DNA of 64,000 bases from contig NZ_QEOP01000001.1 in NCBI RefSeq assembly GCF_003097495.1, forward strand, positions 558,001 to 622,000, given 5' to 3'. A program made the position numbers and the translations under genes. How positions within the stretch are numbered: position 1 is the first letter of the stretch; each line of letters begins with the position of its first letter. The notes below the pieces were generated by a model that saw only the letters and a program-made list of their open reading frames with translations, searched no databases and was not told the origin of the DNA. This stretch comes from Amnibacterium flavum. GTDB lineage: Bacteria > Actinomycetota > Actinomycetes > Actinomycetales > Microbacteriaceae. Below, piece by piece: positions 53,449 through 62,782 of the stretch.

Positions 53449-54888
53449 TCAGTCCTTCCCGCCCTCAGCCCACCAGGTGAGAAGGCGTCGAGTGGCCTCC
53501 TCCTCGCCGAGCGGGCCCTCGTCGAGGCGCAGCTCGAGGAGGAACCGGTAGGCGCGTCCGACGGCCGGGCCGGGGGAGATGTCGAGTGCGTCCATGATCT
53601 GCTCGCCGGTGAGATCGGGGCGGACCGAGTCCATCTCCTCGCGCGCAGCCAGTTCGGCGATCCGCGTCTCGAGGTCGTCGTAGGCATGGGCGAGGCGCTC
53701 GGCCTTGCGGCGGTTGCGGGTCGTCACGTCGGCGCGGGTCAGGATGTGCAGGCGCTCGAGCTGATCGCCCGCGTCGCGCACATACCGACGGACCGCGGAG
53801 TCGGTCCACCCTCCCTCGGTGTATCCGAAGAATCGCTGGTGCAGCTCGATGAGTGCGCCGACGCTGTCGATGGTCGCGTTGTCGAAGCGCAGCGCGCGCA
53901 GTCGCTTCCGTGCGAGCTTGGCGCCGACGACATCGTGGTGGTGGAAGGTGACCGTCCCCCCGCCCTCGAACCTCCGCGTCGCGGGCTTGCCGATGTCGTG
54001 CAGGAGGGCGGCCAAGCGGACCACGACATCGGGGGTGCGGTCGGGGTCGTCGCTCCGCGAGCCCTCGAGCTCGATGGCCTGGTCGAGGACCGTCAGCGAG
54101 TGCTCGTACACGTCCTTGTGCCGGTGCTCGCCGTCGACCGTGAGGCGCAGCGCGGGTAGCTCCGGCAGAATCCGCTCCGCGATCCCGGTGTCGACGAGCA
54201 GTTCGAGCCCCGCGTGCGGTGCGTCCGAGCTGATCAGCTTCACGAGTTCGTCGCGCACCCTCTCGGCCGAGATGATGCCGATGCGCTCCGCCCGTTCCGT
54301 CATCGAGACCCGGGCGGCGTCGTCGAGCACGAAGCCGAGGCTCGCCGTGAATCGCGCGGCGCGCATCATCCGCAGGGGATCGTCGTCGAACGAGACATCG
54401 GGGTCGGACGCGGTGCGCAGCCGACCGGCCATGAGGTCCTCGAGGCCGCCGGTCGGGTCGACGAGCACCCTCTCGGGGAGCCGGAGCGCCATCGCGTTGA
54501 CGGTGAAGTCGCGACGCCCCAGATCGCCCTCGAGGCTGTCGCCGAACACGACCTCGGGCTTGCGGGAGTCGGCGTCGTAGCTGTCAGCGCGATAGGTGGT
54601 GATCTCGACGGTCTCGCCGGCGACCTTCGCGCCGATCGTGCCGAAGGCACGGCCGATGTCCCAGTGCGCGCTCGCGATGGGACGGACGATCTCGAGGATC
54701 CGTTCGGGCGTCGCATCGGTCGTGAAATCGAGATCGGGAGCCGAGCGGCCGAGGAACGCATCGCGCACCGGACCGCCGACGAGAGCGAGTTCCTGCCCTG
54801 CCTCCGCGAAGGCCTGCGAGAGCCGGGCGACGGGTCGCGAGGTCGCCACCTCGGTGAGGCGGTCGAGGGCGGCCGCCACGCTGTCCAT
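53449..54888 (-). CDS. cca: CCA tRNA nucleotidyltransferase
   Basis: Adds or repairs CCA at tRNA 3' ends. 479 aa from the ATG at 54888 (a TTG at 54897 would add three residues). Nucleotidyltransferase motifs: LVGGPVRDAFLG (about residues 37-48), PDLDFTTDATPE (catalytic Asp pair), RRDFTVNAMA. The C-terminal half carries an HD domain (LLHDIGKPATR) as in many actinobacterial homologues annotated pcnA. A TACCAT -10 (54902-54897, minus strand) lies 8 nt before the ATG. Divergent from the DUF6049 gene. Confidence 0.95.
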   Translation of the reverse strand: MDSVAAALDRLTEVATSRPVARLSQAFAEAGQELALVGGPVRDAFLGRSAPDLDFTTDATPERILEIVRPIASAHWDIGRAFGTIGAKVAGETVEITTYRADSYDADSRKPEVVFGDSLEGDLGRRDFTVNAMALRLPERVLVDPTGGLEDLMAGRLRTASDPDVSFDDDPLRMMRAARFTASLGFVLDDAARVSMTERAERIGIISAERVRDELVKLISSDAPHAGLELLVDTGIAERILPELPALRLTVDGEHRHKDVYEHSLTVLDQAIELEGSRSDDPDRTPDVVVRLAALLHDIGKPATRRFEGGGTVTFHHHDVVGAKLARKRLRALRFDNATIDSVGALIELHQRFFGYTEGGWTDSAVRRYVRDAGDQLERLHILTRADVTTRNRRKAERLAHAYDDLETRIAELAAREEMDSVRPDLTGEQIMDALDISPGPAVGRAYRFLLELRLDEGPLGEEEATRRLLTWWAEGGKD

Positions 54889-54950
54889 GGTGCCCAATGG
54901 TAGAGGGTGGCGCTTCCTGCATGCCTCCGGGGCAGACGCTGTCTAGAGTT

Positions 54951-57071
54951 ATGGACCATGGAAGCGAGCACGTTGCCGGGCACGCGCCGCCGTCTCGCGT
55001 GAGGCGGCTGGCGGGGCTGAGCGCCCTCGCGATCGCCGCGACGACCGTGTTCGCCGGGCTCGTCGGAATGGCTCCGGCCCACGCGGCGGAAGGCGACCTC
55101 GAGCTCGTCCTCGCCCCGGAGAACGGAGCTCTCTCACGGCCGGGTGAAGCGCTCACCGTGTCCGGCACCGTCACGAATGTGAGCGGAGCACCGGTTCCCG
55201 CCGGCACACTCGATGTCGCCGTCGCGCGCAGCCTGGCCAGTCGTGACGCTCTGAACGAGGCGTTCGCGGATCCTTCCACCGTCTCGGCGTCGGTCGTGGG
55301 GACGGTGGACACGCCACCGCTGCCCGTCCTCGGCAGCGCCCAGCTCTCCGTCCAGATCCCCGCCGACGTCCTCGACGGCGCTCTGTCCGGAGGCGGCTGG
55401 GGCGCGCACGTCGTCGTGACCACCATGCGCGCCGGCGACGACCTCACGGTGGCGAGCGCGAGCGCCCTCGTCCGACTCGATGGCACCGCGCCGACCACCC
55501 TCGATGTCAGCGTGGTCGTGCCCATCACCACTCCCGCGTCCGGCGAGGGACTGATCAGCGCGGAATCCCTGGAGCAGTACACGGCCCCCAGCGGTCTCCT
55601 CACCCGCAAGCTCGAGGCGGCATCCAACCCGGCCGCGACGGTCCTGCTCGATCCGCGGATCCTCGCCTCGATCCGCGTGCTGGGGATCAGCGCACCCGAG
55701 AGCGCCCTCCAGTGGCTCGAGCAGCTCGAGGCGCTTCCGAATCCCGTCATCCCTCTCCAGTACGCGGACTCCGACATCTCGCTCGAACGGTCCATCGGCG
55801 CGTCGATCCCGCTCACCCCGACCTCGTTCCTCGCCGCGCTCGACCCCGACAACTTCCCCGCAACCGAGCCCACCCCGAGTCCCGACGCATCGGCCGCGAC
55901 GACGAGTCCGACTCCCAGCCCCTCGCCGACCTCGACGGCGACCCAGGAGCCCACCCCGGCCGTCACCCTGCCCACGCTCGAGGAGCTCCTGGCGTTCGAC
56001 TACAGCGCCACCGATCTCGCCTGGCCCTCGGCGGGACACTCGACGACCGCCGACCTCGACTTCGCGGCGGCCGGCGGTCTGAACCGAGTGCTCGTCGGGG
56101 CGGAGGACCTCGACGGGCCGATCACCGGCGACGTCGCGAGCGTCGACTCGCACAACGTGATCGTCGCCGACGCCTCGTCGTCGATCGTCTCCGACGCCGT
56201 CTTCGCCGTCGGCTCGACCGACACCCGACTGGCCCAGAGCCGCGCAACCGCGGTCCTCGCCGCCACCGCCACGGACACCGGCAGCTCGCGCCGCTCGGTA
56301 GTGGTCGCCCTCGACCGGGCCCGCTCGACCGGCACCGACATGGCGGGACCGCTTCAAGCGCTGACCTCACTGCCCTGGATCTCCGTCGACTCCTTCCCGG
56401 CCGCCGACGCCGTGGCCGATGCCGGAGCCCAGTGGGCCACAGCGGCGGACGACCGCGTCGACACCGCCCGCGGGCTCCTCACCGACGAGGAGGCGATCAG
56501 CCGCTTCTCCTCGATCCTCGACCAGCCGGAGCTCCTCACCGGTCCGGCCCGCAACGATCTCCTCGCCGGCCTGTCGGCCGGATGGATCGACGACCCCGAC
56601 GGCTGGCGCGGAGCCGTCGCGGCCACGCGTGCCGACACGGCAGCGACCCTCGCCTCGGTCACGGTGGACGCGAGCAGCCAGATCAACGTCGCGGCATTCA
56701 CCGCGGAGGCGCCGATCTACGTCAGCAACGCCCTGCCCTACCCCGTGAACGTCGTCGTGACACCGCAGGCCAACAACGGGCGTCTCGTGATCACGGGGGC
56801 CACCAGCACCATCCAACCCGCGTCGACGCAGCGCGTCCTCCTCCAGGCCAAGGCGATCGCGAACGGACGCGTCACCGTGACCGTCAACCTGTCGAGCCCG
56901 TCCGGGGCGCCGATCGGCACTCCCCGGTACATCCAGCTCGACGTGCAGCCCTTCTGGGAGACGGCGGGCATCGCCGTGATCGGCGCGCTGGTTCTCGCCC
57001 TCCTGGGCTTCGGCACCTACCGCAGCATCCGTCGTCGGCGGCGCCTCCGCGCGGAACCGGCTGACGCGTGA
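54951..57071 (+). CDS. DUF6049 family secreted/membrane protein
   Basis: 706 aa from the ATG at 54951. An N-terminal signal peptide (RRLAGLSALAIAATTVFAGLVGMAPAHA, about 17-46) is followed by a large extracytoplasmic region with a Pro/Thr/Ser-rich linker (about 305-345), one C-terminal membrane segment (TAGIAVIGALVLALLGFGTY) and a cytoplasmic tail RRRRRLRAEPADA. The family is found in actinobacteria between the CCA enzyme gene and murJ, as here, which suggests a role in the envelope or lipid II export. Its stop overlaps the murJ start by 4 nt. Confidence 0.88.
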   Translation: MDHGSEHVAGHAPPSRVRRLAGLSALAIAATTVFAGLVGMAPAHAAEGDLELVLAPENGALSRPGEALTVSGTVTNVSGAPVPAGTLDVAVARSLASRDALNEAFADPSTVSASVVGTVDTPPLPVLGSAQLSVQIPADVLDGALSGGGWGAHVVVTTMRAGDDLTVASASALVRLDGTAPTTLDVSVVVPITTPASGEGLISAESLEQYTAPSGLLTRKLEAASNPAATVLLDPRILASIRVLGISAPESALQWLEQLEALPNPVIPLQYADSDISLERSIGASIPLTPTSFLAALDPDNFPATEPTPSPDASAATTSPTPSPSPTSTATQEPTPAVTLPTLEELLAFDYSATDLAWPSAGHSTTADLDFAAAGGLNRVLVGAEDLDGPITGDVASVDSHNVIVADASSSIVSDAVFAVGSTDTRLAQSRATAVLAATATDTGSSRRSVVVALDRARSTGTDMAGPLQALTSLPWISVDSFPAADAVADAGAQWATAADDRVDTARGLLTDEEAISRFSSILDQPELLTGPARNDLLAGLSAGWIDDPDGWRGAVAATRADTAATLASVTVDASSQINVAAFTAEAPIYVSNALPYPVNVVVTPQANNGRLVITGATSTIQPASTQRVLLQAKAIANGRVTVTVNLSSPSGAPIGTPRYIQLDVQPFWETAGIAVIGALVLALLGFGTYRSIRRRRRLRAEPADA

Positions 57072-58663
57072 GCGGAATCGGACGCGCCAGCGCATTCCTC
57101 GCCTCGGGCACGATCGTCTCCCGAGTCCTCGGATTCGTGAAGATCTTCGTGCTCGCGCAGGCGGTCGGCGCGGTCGGGAGCGTGAGCGGCGACGCGTTCG
57201 CCTCGGCGACGATGATCCCCAACAGCATCTACGCCATCATCGGCGGCGGCCTGCTGAGCGCCATCCTCGTCCCGCAGATCGTCCGCGCCAGCGGGGGACC
57301 GGACGGCGGAAGCGCCTACATCAACAAGCTCGTCACCCTCGCTCTCGTCGCATTCCTCGTCGTCACGGTCGCCGCGACACTCGCCGCGCCCGCCCTCGTC
57401 AGCCTGTACGGCCCGAAGAGCGCCGCTCTGGCTACCGCATTCGCGTACTGGTGCATCCCCCAGGTGTTCTTCCTCGGCCTCTACGCCCTGCTGGGGGAGG
57501 TGCTCAACGCACGACGGCTGTTCGGGCCGTTCACCTGGGCACCCGTGGCCAACAACATCGTGGGGGTGGCCGCGACCCTCGTGTTCATCGGTGTCTTCGG
57601 TGCGGACGCATCGGGGACTCGAACCCCCGCCGACTGGACACCGGGCATGATCGCGCTCCTCGCCGGCGGTGCGACCCTGGGCATCGCGGTGCAGGCCGTG
57701 CTGCTGTTCTTCTTCTGGCGTCGGATCGGGCTGACCTATCGGCCAGACTTCGCCTGGCGCGGCGTCGGTCTGGGTGCTGCGGGAACGGCCGCGGGGTGGA
57801 CGCTCGCGATGCTCGTCGCAACTCAGATCGCCGGCCTCATCGAGACCCGCGTCGCCAACATCGCATCGGGTCAGGGCGCCAGTGTGCTCACCCTGTCGAC
57901 CGCCTGGCTCATCTTCATGCTGCCGCACTCGATCATCACCGTCTCGGTCGTCACCGCCTTCTACACGCGGATGAGCGAGCACGCCGCCCAGAACGACATG
58001 GCGGCTTTCCGGCGCGATATCGCCGCCACCCTCCGCACCGTCTCGCTCCTCCTCGTTCTCGCCTCCGCGGTCATCGCCGTCGTCGCCATCCCGTTCTCCC
58101 GCGTCTTCACCCCCGAGTACGCCGACGTGCAGCAGATGGCGGGCGTCGTCATCGCCTACGGCGTCGGACTCGTGCCCTTCTCGCTCCTCTTCGTCGTCCA
58201 GCGGGGCTTCTACGCCCTGGGCGACACCCGCACGCCGTTCGTCTTCACGATCGCCCAGGTGGTCATCGTGATCGCGGGCGTCCTCGGCTGCGCCCTCCTG
58301 CCGGTCGACATGATCGCCATGGGGATCGCGGCCGTCGTCTCCGGGGCGACCCTCATCCAGCTGCTCATCGCCGCCGTGCTGCTCGCCCGGAAGATCGGCT
58401 GGGCGGCCGCCGGACTCCCGAGGTCGCTGTCGACGGACATCGTCGCGACCGTGCCCGCCGCGATCGTGGGCTACTTCGTGCTCCTCGGTCTCGGCGGCCT
58501 CACGGCGGGGGGTTTCGCGGTCGACTCCGTCGTCGGCGCCATCGTCTCGATGATCGCCATCGGAGCGGCGATGGGCGTGGTCTACCTGCTCCTGCTCTGG
58601 CTGCTCCGATCGCCCGATCTGCGCCTCGCCATCGATATCGTGGCGCGCCGCCGTCGACCCTGA
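57068..58663 (+). CDS. murJ: lipid II flippase MurJ (MviN)
   Basis: Polytopic MATE-like flippase of 531 aa with about 14 membrane segments. Family segments seen: ASGTIVSRVLGFVKIFVLAQAVG (N-terminal MurJ motif), PNSIYAIIGGGLLSAILVPQIVR and QRGFYALGDTRTPF. It exports the peptidoglycan precursor lipid II. It lacks the C-terminal pseudokinase extension known from mycobacterial MviN. GTG start at 57068 coupled to the upstream gene (GTGA). Confidence 0.96.
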   Translation: MSGIGRASAFLASGTIVSRVLGFVKIFVLAQAVGAVGSVSGDAFASATMIPNSIYAIIGGGLLSAILVPQIVRASGGPDGGSAYINKLVTLALVAFLVVTVAATLAAPALVSLYGPKSAALATAFAYWCIPQVFFLGLYALLGEVLNARRLFGPFTWAPVANNIVGVAATLVFIGVFGADASGTRTPADWTPGMIALLAGGATLGIAVQAVLLFFFWRRIGLTYRPDFAWRGVGLGAAGTAAGWTLAMLVATQIAGLIETRVANIASGQGASVLTLSTAWLIFMLPHSIITVSVVTAFYTRMSEHAAQNDMAAFRRDIAATLRTVSLLLVLASAVIAVVAIPFSRVFTPEYADVQQMAGVVIAYGVGLVPFSLLFVVQRGFYALGDTRTPFVFTIAQVVIVIAGVLGCALLPVDMIAMGIAAVVSGATLIQLLIAAVLLARKIGWAAAGLPRSLSTDIVATVPAAIVGYFVLLGLGGLTAGGFAVDSVVGAIVSMIAIGAAMGVVYLLLLWLLRSPDLRLAIDIVARRRRP

Positions 58664-58689
58664 GGCTCACCTGATCCCTGCAGCCGCAC

Positions 58690-58715
58690 GGAATACCCGG
58701 TGGCTAGGATTCGTT
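58690..58715 (+). promoter_or_regulatory. SigR/SigH-type thiol-oxidative-stress promoter of trxBA
   Basis: GGAAT (58690-58694), exactly 18 nt, GTT (58713-58715): the consensus of actinobacterial ECF sigma factor SigR/SigH. TAGGAT at 58705-58710 may serve as a second, housekeeping -10. Confidence 0.82.
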
Positions 58716-58780
58716 GAACTGTCCGTGGCCGGAAGGCCCGAGGTCCCGCGCCCGCGGGGGCCTGAACGCAAGGAGTCCGC

Positions 58781-59815
58781 ATGAATCAGATGATCATCAT
58801 CGGGTCAGGTCCCGCCGGTTACACCGCGGCGATCTACGCGGCACGTGCAGGCCTCGCGCCTCTCGTGATCGCGAGTTCCGTCGAGGTCGGCGGCGAGCTC
58901 ATGAACACCACCGAGGTCGAGAACTTCCCGGGATTCCCCGAAGGCATCATGGGTCCCGAGCTGATGGAGAAGATGCAGGCGCAGGCGGAGCGCTTCGATG
59001 CCACCGTCATCTACGAGGACGTGACGTCGGTCGACCTGTCCGGCGAGGTCAAGAAGGTCACCCTCGGCTCCGGCGAGGTGCACGAGGCGCTCTCCGTGAT
59101 CGTCGCGACCGGATCCGCGTACCGCAAGCTCGGCATCGAGCACGAGGATCGCCTGAGCGGCTACGGCATCTCCTGGTGCGCCACCTGCGACGGCGCCTTC
59201 TTCCGCAAGCACGAGATCGCGGTCGTGGGCGGCGGCGACTCCGCGATGGAGGAGGCCAACTTCCTGACCCGGTTCGCCGACAAGGTGTATCTCATCCACC
59301 GTCGCGACACGTTCCGTGCGTCCAAGATCATGCAGGACCGGTCCAAGGAGAACCCGAAGATCGAGATCCTCTACAACAGCGAGGTATCGGCGATCCACGG
59401 CGACACCCAGCTCAGCGGCCTGACCCTTCGCGACACGCTGACGGGGGAGGAGCGGGAGCTCGAGGTCACCGGCCTGTTCGTCGCCATCGGCAACGACCCT
59501 CGCGTGCACCTCTTCCACGGCCAGCTCGATCTCACCGTCGAAGGCACCATCGCGGTCGACGGCCGATCGTCCAAGACCAACCTCGAGGGCGTCTTCGCCG
59601 CGGGTGACGTCATCGATCCGACCTATCGCCAGGCGGTCACCGCTGCGGCCTCCGGAACGGTCGCCGCTCTGGATGCCGAGCACTACCTCGCGTCGCTCCC
59701 CGAGGCACTCCTGCAACAGGCCACCGGGGCGGTCGACGAGGGCTCAGCGCCCGCTTCCGGCAGCACGCTCGACCCCGATGGTGAGCTCGTGTCGCTGAGC
59801 GATGCCCGCAGCTGA
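58781..59815 (+). CDS. trxB: thioredoxin reductase
   Basis: NADPH- and FAD-dependent reductase of 344 aa, about 30 longer than E. coli TrxB because of a C-terminal tail (about residues 308-344). FAD motif GSGPAGYTAAIYAAR (8-22), redox pair CATC (Cys133/Cys136), NADPH motif VGGGDSAMEEA, and the C-terminal GVFAAGDV. AAGGAG precedes the ATG. Its partner trxA begins 35 nt downstream. Confidence 0.98.
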   Translation: MNQMIIIGSGPAGYTAAIYAARAGLAPLVIASSVEVGGELMNTTEVENFPGFPEGIMGPELMEKMQAQAERFDATVIYEDVTSVDLSGEVKKVTLGSGEVHEALSVIVATGSAYRKLGIEHEDRLSGYGISWCATCDGAFFRKHEIAVVGGGDSAMEEANFLTRFADKVYLIHRRDTFRASKIMQDRSKENPKIEILYNSEVSAIHGDTQLSGLTLRDTLTGEERELEVTGLFVAIGNDPRVHLFHGQLDLTVEGTIAVDGRSSKTNLEGVFAAGDVIDPTYRQAVTAAASGTVAALDAEHYLASLPEALLQQATGAVDEGSAPASGSTLDPDGELVSLSDARS

Positions 59816-59850
59816 CTACAATTACCCCGGTCAACAGGAAAAGAGAAAAA

Positions 59851-60177
59851 ATGTCCAGCCTCAAAGAGGTCACTGACGCGAACTTCGAGCAGGAAGTCCT
59901 CAGCTCGGGTAAGACCGTGATCGTCGACTTCTGGGCCGAATGGTGCGGCCCGTGCCGCCGTGTCGGCCCCATCCTCGAGCAGATCGCCGTCGAGAACAGC
60001 GACAAGATCGAGGTCGTCAAGCTCAACGTCGACGACAACCCGCAGACCGCGGCGAAATACCACATCACCTCCATCCCCGCGATGAAGGTGTACCAGGGTG
60101 GCGAGGTGGTCAAGTCGGTCATCGGCGCCAAGCCCAAGCCTGCACTCGAGTCGGAACTGGCAGCATTCCTGGCCTGA
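59851..60177 (+). CDS. trxA: thioredoxin
   Basis: 108 aa, classic fold with WCGPC (Cys32/Cys35) and cis-Pro segment TSIPAMKVYQGG. Reduced by TrxB. A TACAAT hexamer (59817-59822) in the trxB-trxA gap may give an extra trxA transcript. A strong terminator follows. Confidence 0.98.
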   Translation: MSSLKEVTDANFEQEVLSSGKTVIVDFWAEWCGPCRRVGPILEQIAVENSDKIEVVKLNVDDNPQTAAKYHITSIPAMKVYQGGEVVKSVIGAKPKPALESELAAFLA

Positions 60178-60195
60178 CCGACGGTACTTTCAACG

Positions 60196-60227
60196 GACCC
60201 GCTCGGCAGACGCCGAGCGGGTCTTTT
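60196..60227 (+). terminator. Rho-independent terminator of trxBA
   Basis: GACCCGCTCGGC-agac-GCCGAGCGGGTC, perfect 12-bp stem with a 4-nt loop and a TTTT tail. Confidence 0.95.
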
Positions 60228-60296
60228 CTTTGTCCCCACTACTGTTGAAGCGGCCCTCGACCGCCGCTCGTGAGCCCCCTTCGAAACGAGGAGAAC

Positions 60297-61613
60297 GTGT
60301 CCACTCCACCCGCCGGCAGCGGAACCAATCTCGACCCCTGGTACGACCTCTACGCCGAGCGCACCTCGGGTCTGGCCGCATCCGAGGTTCGAGCTCTGTT
60401 CGCCGTGGCATCACGTCCCGAGGTCGTCTCGCTCGCGGGGGGCATGCCGTTCGTCTCCGCCCTACCAGAAGACCTGATCAGAGCAGCTTTTTCGGACGTG
60501 ATGAGCAGTCAGGGGCCGACGGCTCTCCAATACGGATCGGGTCAGGGTGTTCCGGCGCTTCGTGAGCGCATCCTCGATGTCATGGCGGAGGAGAGCATCC
60601 ACGCGAGCGTCGACGATGTCGTCACCACCACGGGATCGCAGCAGGCCATCGACCTCGTCGCGAAGCTCTTCCTCGACCCCGGCGACGTCGTCCTCGCCGA
60701 GGCTCCCAGCTACGTCGGCGCGATCGGCGTCTTCCGCTCGTATCAGGCGCGAACCGTCCACGTTGCGATGGATTCGGATGGCCTCATCCCCGAAGCCCTA
60801 CGCGAGGCCATCGCCCGGGAGAAGGCGGCCGGCTCCACCATCAAGTTCCTCTACACGGTGCCGAACTTCCACAACCCGGCCGGGGTGACCCTCAGTGCCG
60901 ACCGCCGTTCCGAGATCCTCGAGATAGCGCGCAGCAACGGCATCCTGGTGATCGAGGACGATCCCTACGGCCTGCTCTACTTCGACGCTCCGCCGCCTCC
61001 GCCCATCCGCACGCTCGACGACGAGGGCGTCGTCTACCTGGGCTCGTTCTCCAAGACTCTCGCCCCGGGATTCCGGGTCGGCTGGGCGCTGGCGCCGCAT
61101 GCGATCCGCGACAAGCTCGTGCTCGCGGCGGAGTCGGCGATCCTCTCGCCCAGTTCGTTCAATCAGATGGTGGTCAACCGGTATCTCGAGACCGCCGACT
61201 GGCGCGCTCAGATCGACGTGTTCCGTGGCGTCTATCGCGAGCGGCGCGACGCGATGCTGGAGGCCCTCACCGAGCACCTGCCCGGCCTCACCTGGACCAA
61301 TCCGAACGGCGGGTTCTACGTCTGGCTGACGCTGCCCGAGGGCCTCGACGCCAAGCAGATGCTGCCCCGTGCCGTCACCGAGCTGGTGGCCTACACACCC
61401 GGAACCGCCTTCTACGCCGACGGCGGAGGGCGGAACGAGATGCGCCTGTCCTTCTGCTATCCCACTCCGGAACGCATCGAACTGGGCATCCGTCGCCTCA
61501 CCACGGTGATCAACGGAGAAGCCGCTCTCCTCGACGCGTTCTCCTCCACCGGGCCGCTGCAGGTGCAGTCGAAGACCCGGCATGTGATGACACCGCCCCC
61601 CGACCTCGGTTGA
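60297..61613 (+). CDS. PLP-dependent aminotransferase (class I/II)
   Basis: 438 aa from a GTG start at 60297 with GAGGAG just upstream. Fold-type I features: TTGSQQAIDLVAKLFLDPGD, TVPNFHNPAGVTLS, VIEDDPYGLLYF, and the PLP Lys in GSFSKTLAPGFRVGW. It resembles the 2-aminoadipate/aromatic (ARO8/LysN-like) aminotransferases and the catalytic domain of MocR proteins, but no DNA-binding domain is present. Substrate unknown. It is followed after 16 nt by a Ddl-like gene. Confidence 0.92.
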   Translation: MSTPPAGSGTNLDPWYDLYAERTSGLAASEVRALFAVASRPEVVSLAGGMPFVSALPEDLIRAAFSDVMSSQGPTALQYGSGQGVPALRERILDVMAEESIHASVDDVVTTTGSQQAIDLVAKLFLDPGDVVLAEAPSYVGAIGVFRSYQARTVHVAMDSDGLIPEALREAIAREKAAGSTIKFLYTVPNFHNPAGVTLSADRRSEILEIARSNGILVIEDDPYGLLYFDAPPPPPIRTLDDEGVVYLGSFSKTLAPGFRVGWALAPHAIRDKLVLAAESAILSPSSFNQMVVNRYLETADWRAQIDVFRGVYRERRDAMLEALTEHLPGLTWTNPNGGFYVWLTLPEGLDAKQMLPRAVTELVAYTPGTAFYADGGGRNEMRLSFCYPTPERIELGIRRLTTVINGEAALLDAFSSTGPLQVQSKTRHVMTPPPDLG

Positions 61614-61629
61614 CAAGGAACCTTCGACT

Positions 61630-62580
61630 ATGAGCGCTTCAGAACCTTTCGCACTCGTCCTCGCCGGCGGCATCTCGCACGAGCGGGAGATCTCGCTCCG
61701 ATCGGGGCGTCGAGTGGCCGATGGACTCATCGATGAGGGCTGGCGGGTGGAGATCCGCGAGCCCGATGCCTCGGTGCTCGGTGCGATCGCCGAGAACGGC
61801 TACGACGTCGTCTGGCCGGCCCTGCACGGCGCGAGCGGCGAGGACGGCGCGCTCCGCGCTCTGCTCGAGACGACGGGGGTTCCCTTCGTCGGCTCCGACT
61901 ACCGCGCGTCGCGCCTGGCATGGGACAAGCCCGTCGCCAAGACCCTGGTCGCGAACGCCGGGGGAGTCACTCCGCGCGGGATAGCACTGTCTCGCGACAC
62001 CTTCCGAGAGCTCGGCGCACCCTCCGTCTTGGCTGTCGTCCGGGATTCGTTCGAGGTTCCCCTCGTCGTGAAGCCGGCTCGCGGTGGATCCGCCCAGGGA
62101 GTCAGCATCGTGCGAGAGCCCGACGGACTGTCTCGCGCCATGGTCGAGGCGTACACCTACGGGGATGACGCACTCGTGGAGCATTTCATCGCCGGTACCG
62201 AGATCGCCGTAGCGGTCATCGACGAGAGTGGCACTCCCCGCGCACTCCCCGCCGTCGAGATCGAGCCCGTCAGCGGCGATTACGATTTCGAAGCGCGCTA
62301 CAACGCGGGGGAGACCCGCTTCTACACACCGGCGAGGATCTCCGCCGAGTCGGCGGCCTCTGCGGCCGAACTCGCTCTTCTCGCCCACAGAGCACTAGGG
62401 CTCCGCCACTTGTCCCGGGTCGACATGATCGTCGATGAGGCCGGCACGCCGTGGTTCCTCGAGGTGAACGTGCTCCCCGGCCTCACCGAGACCTCGCTTC
62501 TTCCCCAGGCTATCCGCGCCGACGGCTCCGAACTCGGCAAGGTCTACGCCCAGCTCGCCCAGACCGCGATCGGCAACTAG
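61630..62580 (+). CDS. D-alanine-D-alanine ligase-like ATP-grasp protein
   Basis: ATP-grasp enzyme of 316 aa: LVLAGGISHEREISLRSG (N-terminal Ddl motif), WPALHGASGEDGALRALLE, VVKPARGGSAQGVSIV (ATP loop) and EVNVLPGLTETSLLPQA (metal and ligand site). It is shorter than housekeeping Ddl, so it may be a second Ddl or a related dipeptide ligase. AAGGA precedes the ATG. Its position before parS and after an aminotransferase is common in related actinobacteria. Confidence 0.88.
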   Translation: MSASEPFALVLAGGISHEREISLRSGRRVADGLIDEGWRVEIREPDASVLGAIAENGYDVVWPALHGASGEDGALRALLETTGVPFVGSDYRASRLAWDKPVAKTLVANAGGVTPRGIALSRDTFRELGAPSVLAVVRDSFEVPLVVKPARGGSAQGVSIVREPDGLSRAMVEAYTYGDDALVEHFIAGTEIAVAVIDESGTPRALPAVEIEPVSGDYDFEARYNAGETRFYTPARISAESAASAAELALLAHRALGLRHLSRVDMIVDEAGTPWFLEVNVLPGLTETSLLPQAIRADGSELGKVYAQLAQTAIGN

Positions 62581-62592
62581 CGACGCGACGCT

Positions 62593-62630
62593 CGCTCCTG
62601 GGGTGTTTCACGTGAAACACCTCAGGAGCG
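62593..62630. terminator. 38-bp near-perfect palindrome containing parS; likely terminator of the ligase gene
   Basis: CGCTCCTG, one wobble pair, then GG around parS and the mirrored arm CAGGAGCG. The stem has 19 pairs with only one mismatch (62601/62622). It starts 13 nt after the ligase stop codon. Confidence 0.75.
62604..62619. promoter_or_regulatory. parS: parS site 1
   Basis: TGTTTCACGTGAAACA, the perfect 16-bp bacterial parS consensus where ParB loads. It lies between the ligase gene and parB. Confidence 0.99.
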
Positions 62631-62668
62631 GTACGGCCCTCTGCGTGGTGCTCCGCGAGAATCGCAGG

Positions 62669-62682
62669 GGCGCCGCGGCGCC
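62669..62682. other. 14-bp GC palindrome between the parS sites
   Basis: GGCGCCGCGGCGCC, a perfect palindrome. The rest of 62631-62782 has no convincing gene. Confidence 0.5.
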
Positions 62683-62782
62683 AAGCAATGGTGGAGACGA
62701 CCCGATTGTCTCGTCAGACCATGTTGCCGCGGGGGAGTACCGGTCCAGGCTCCCGCCAGCAGGGGCGGGCGGACGAGCCGCG

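Noticed and set aside
57068-58663. Pseudokinase extension on MurJ as in mycobacteria
   Set aside because: The protein ends after the last membrane segments with VARRRRP.
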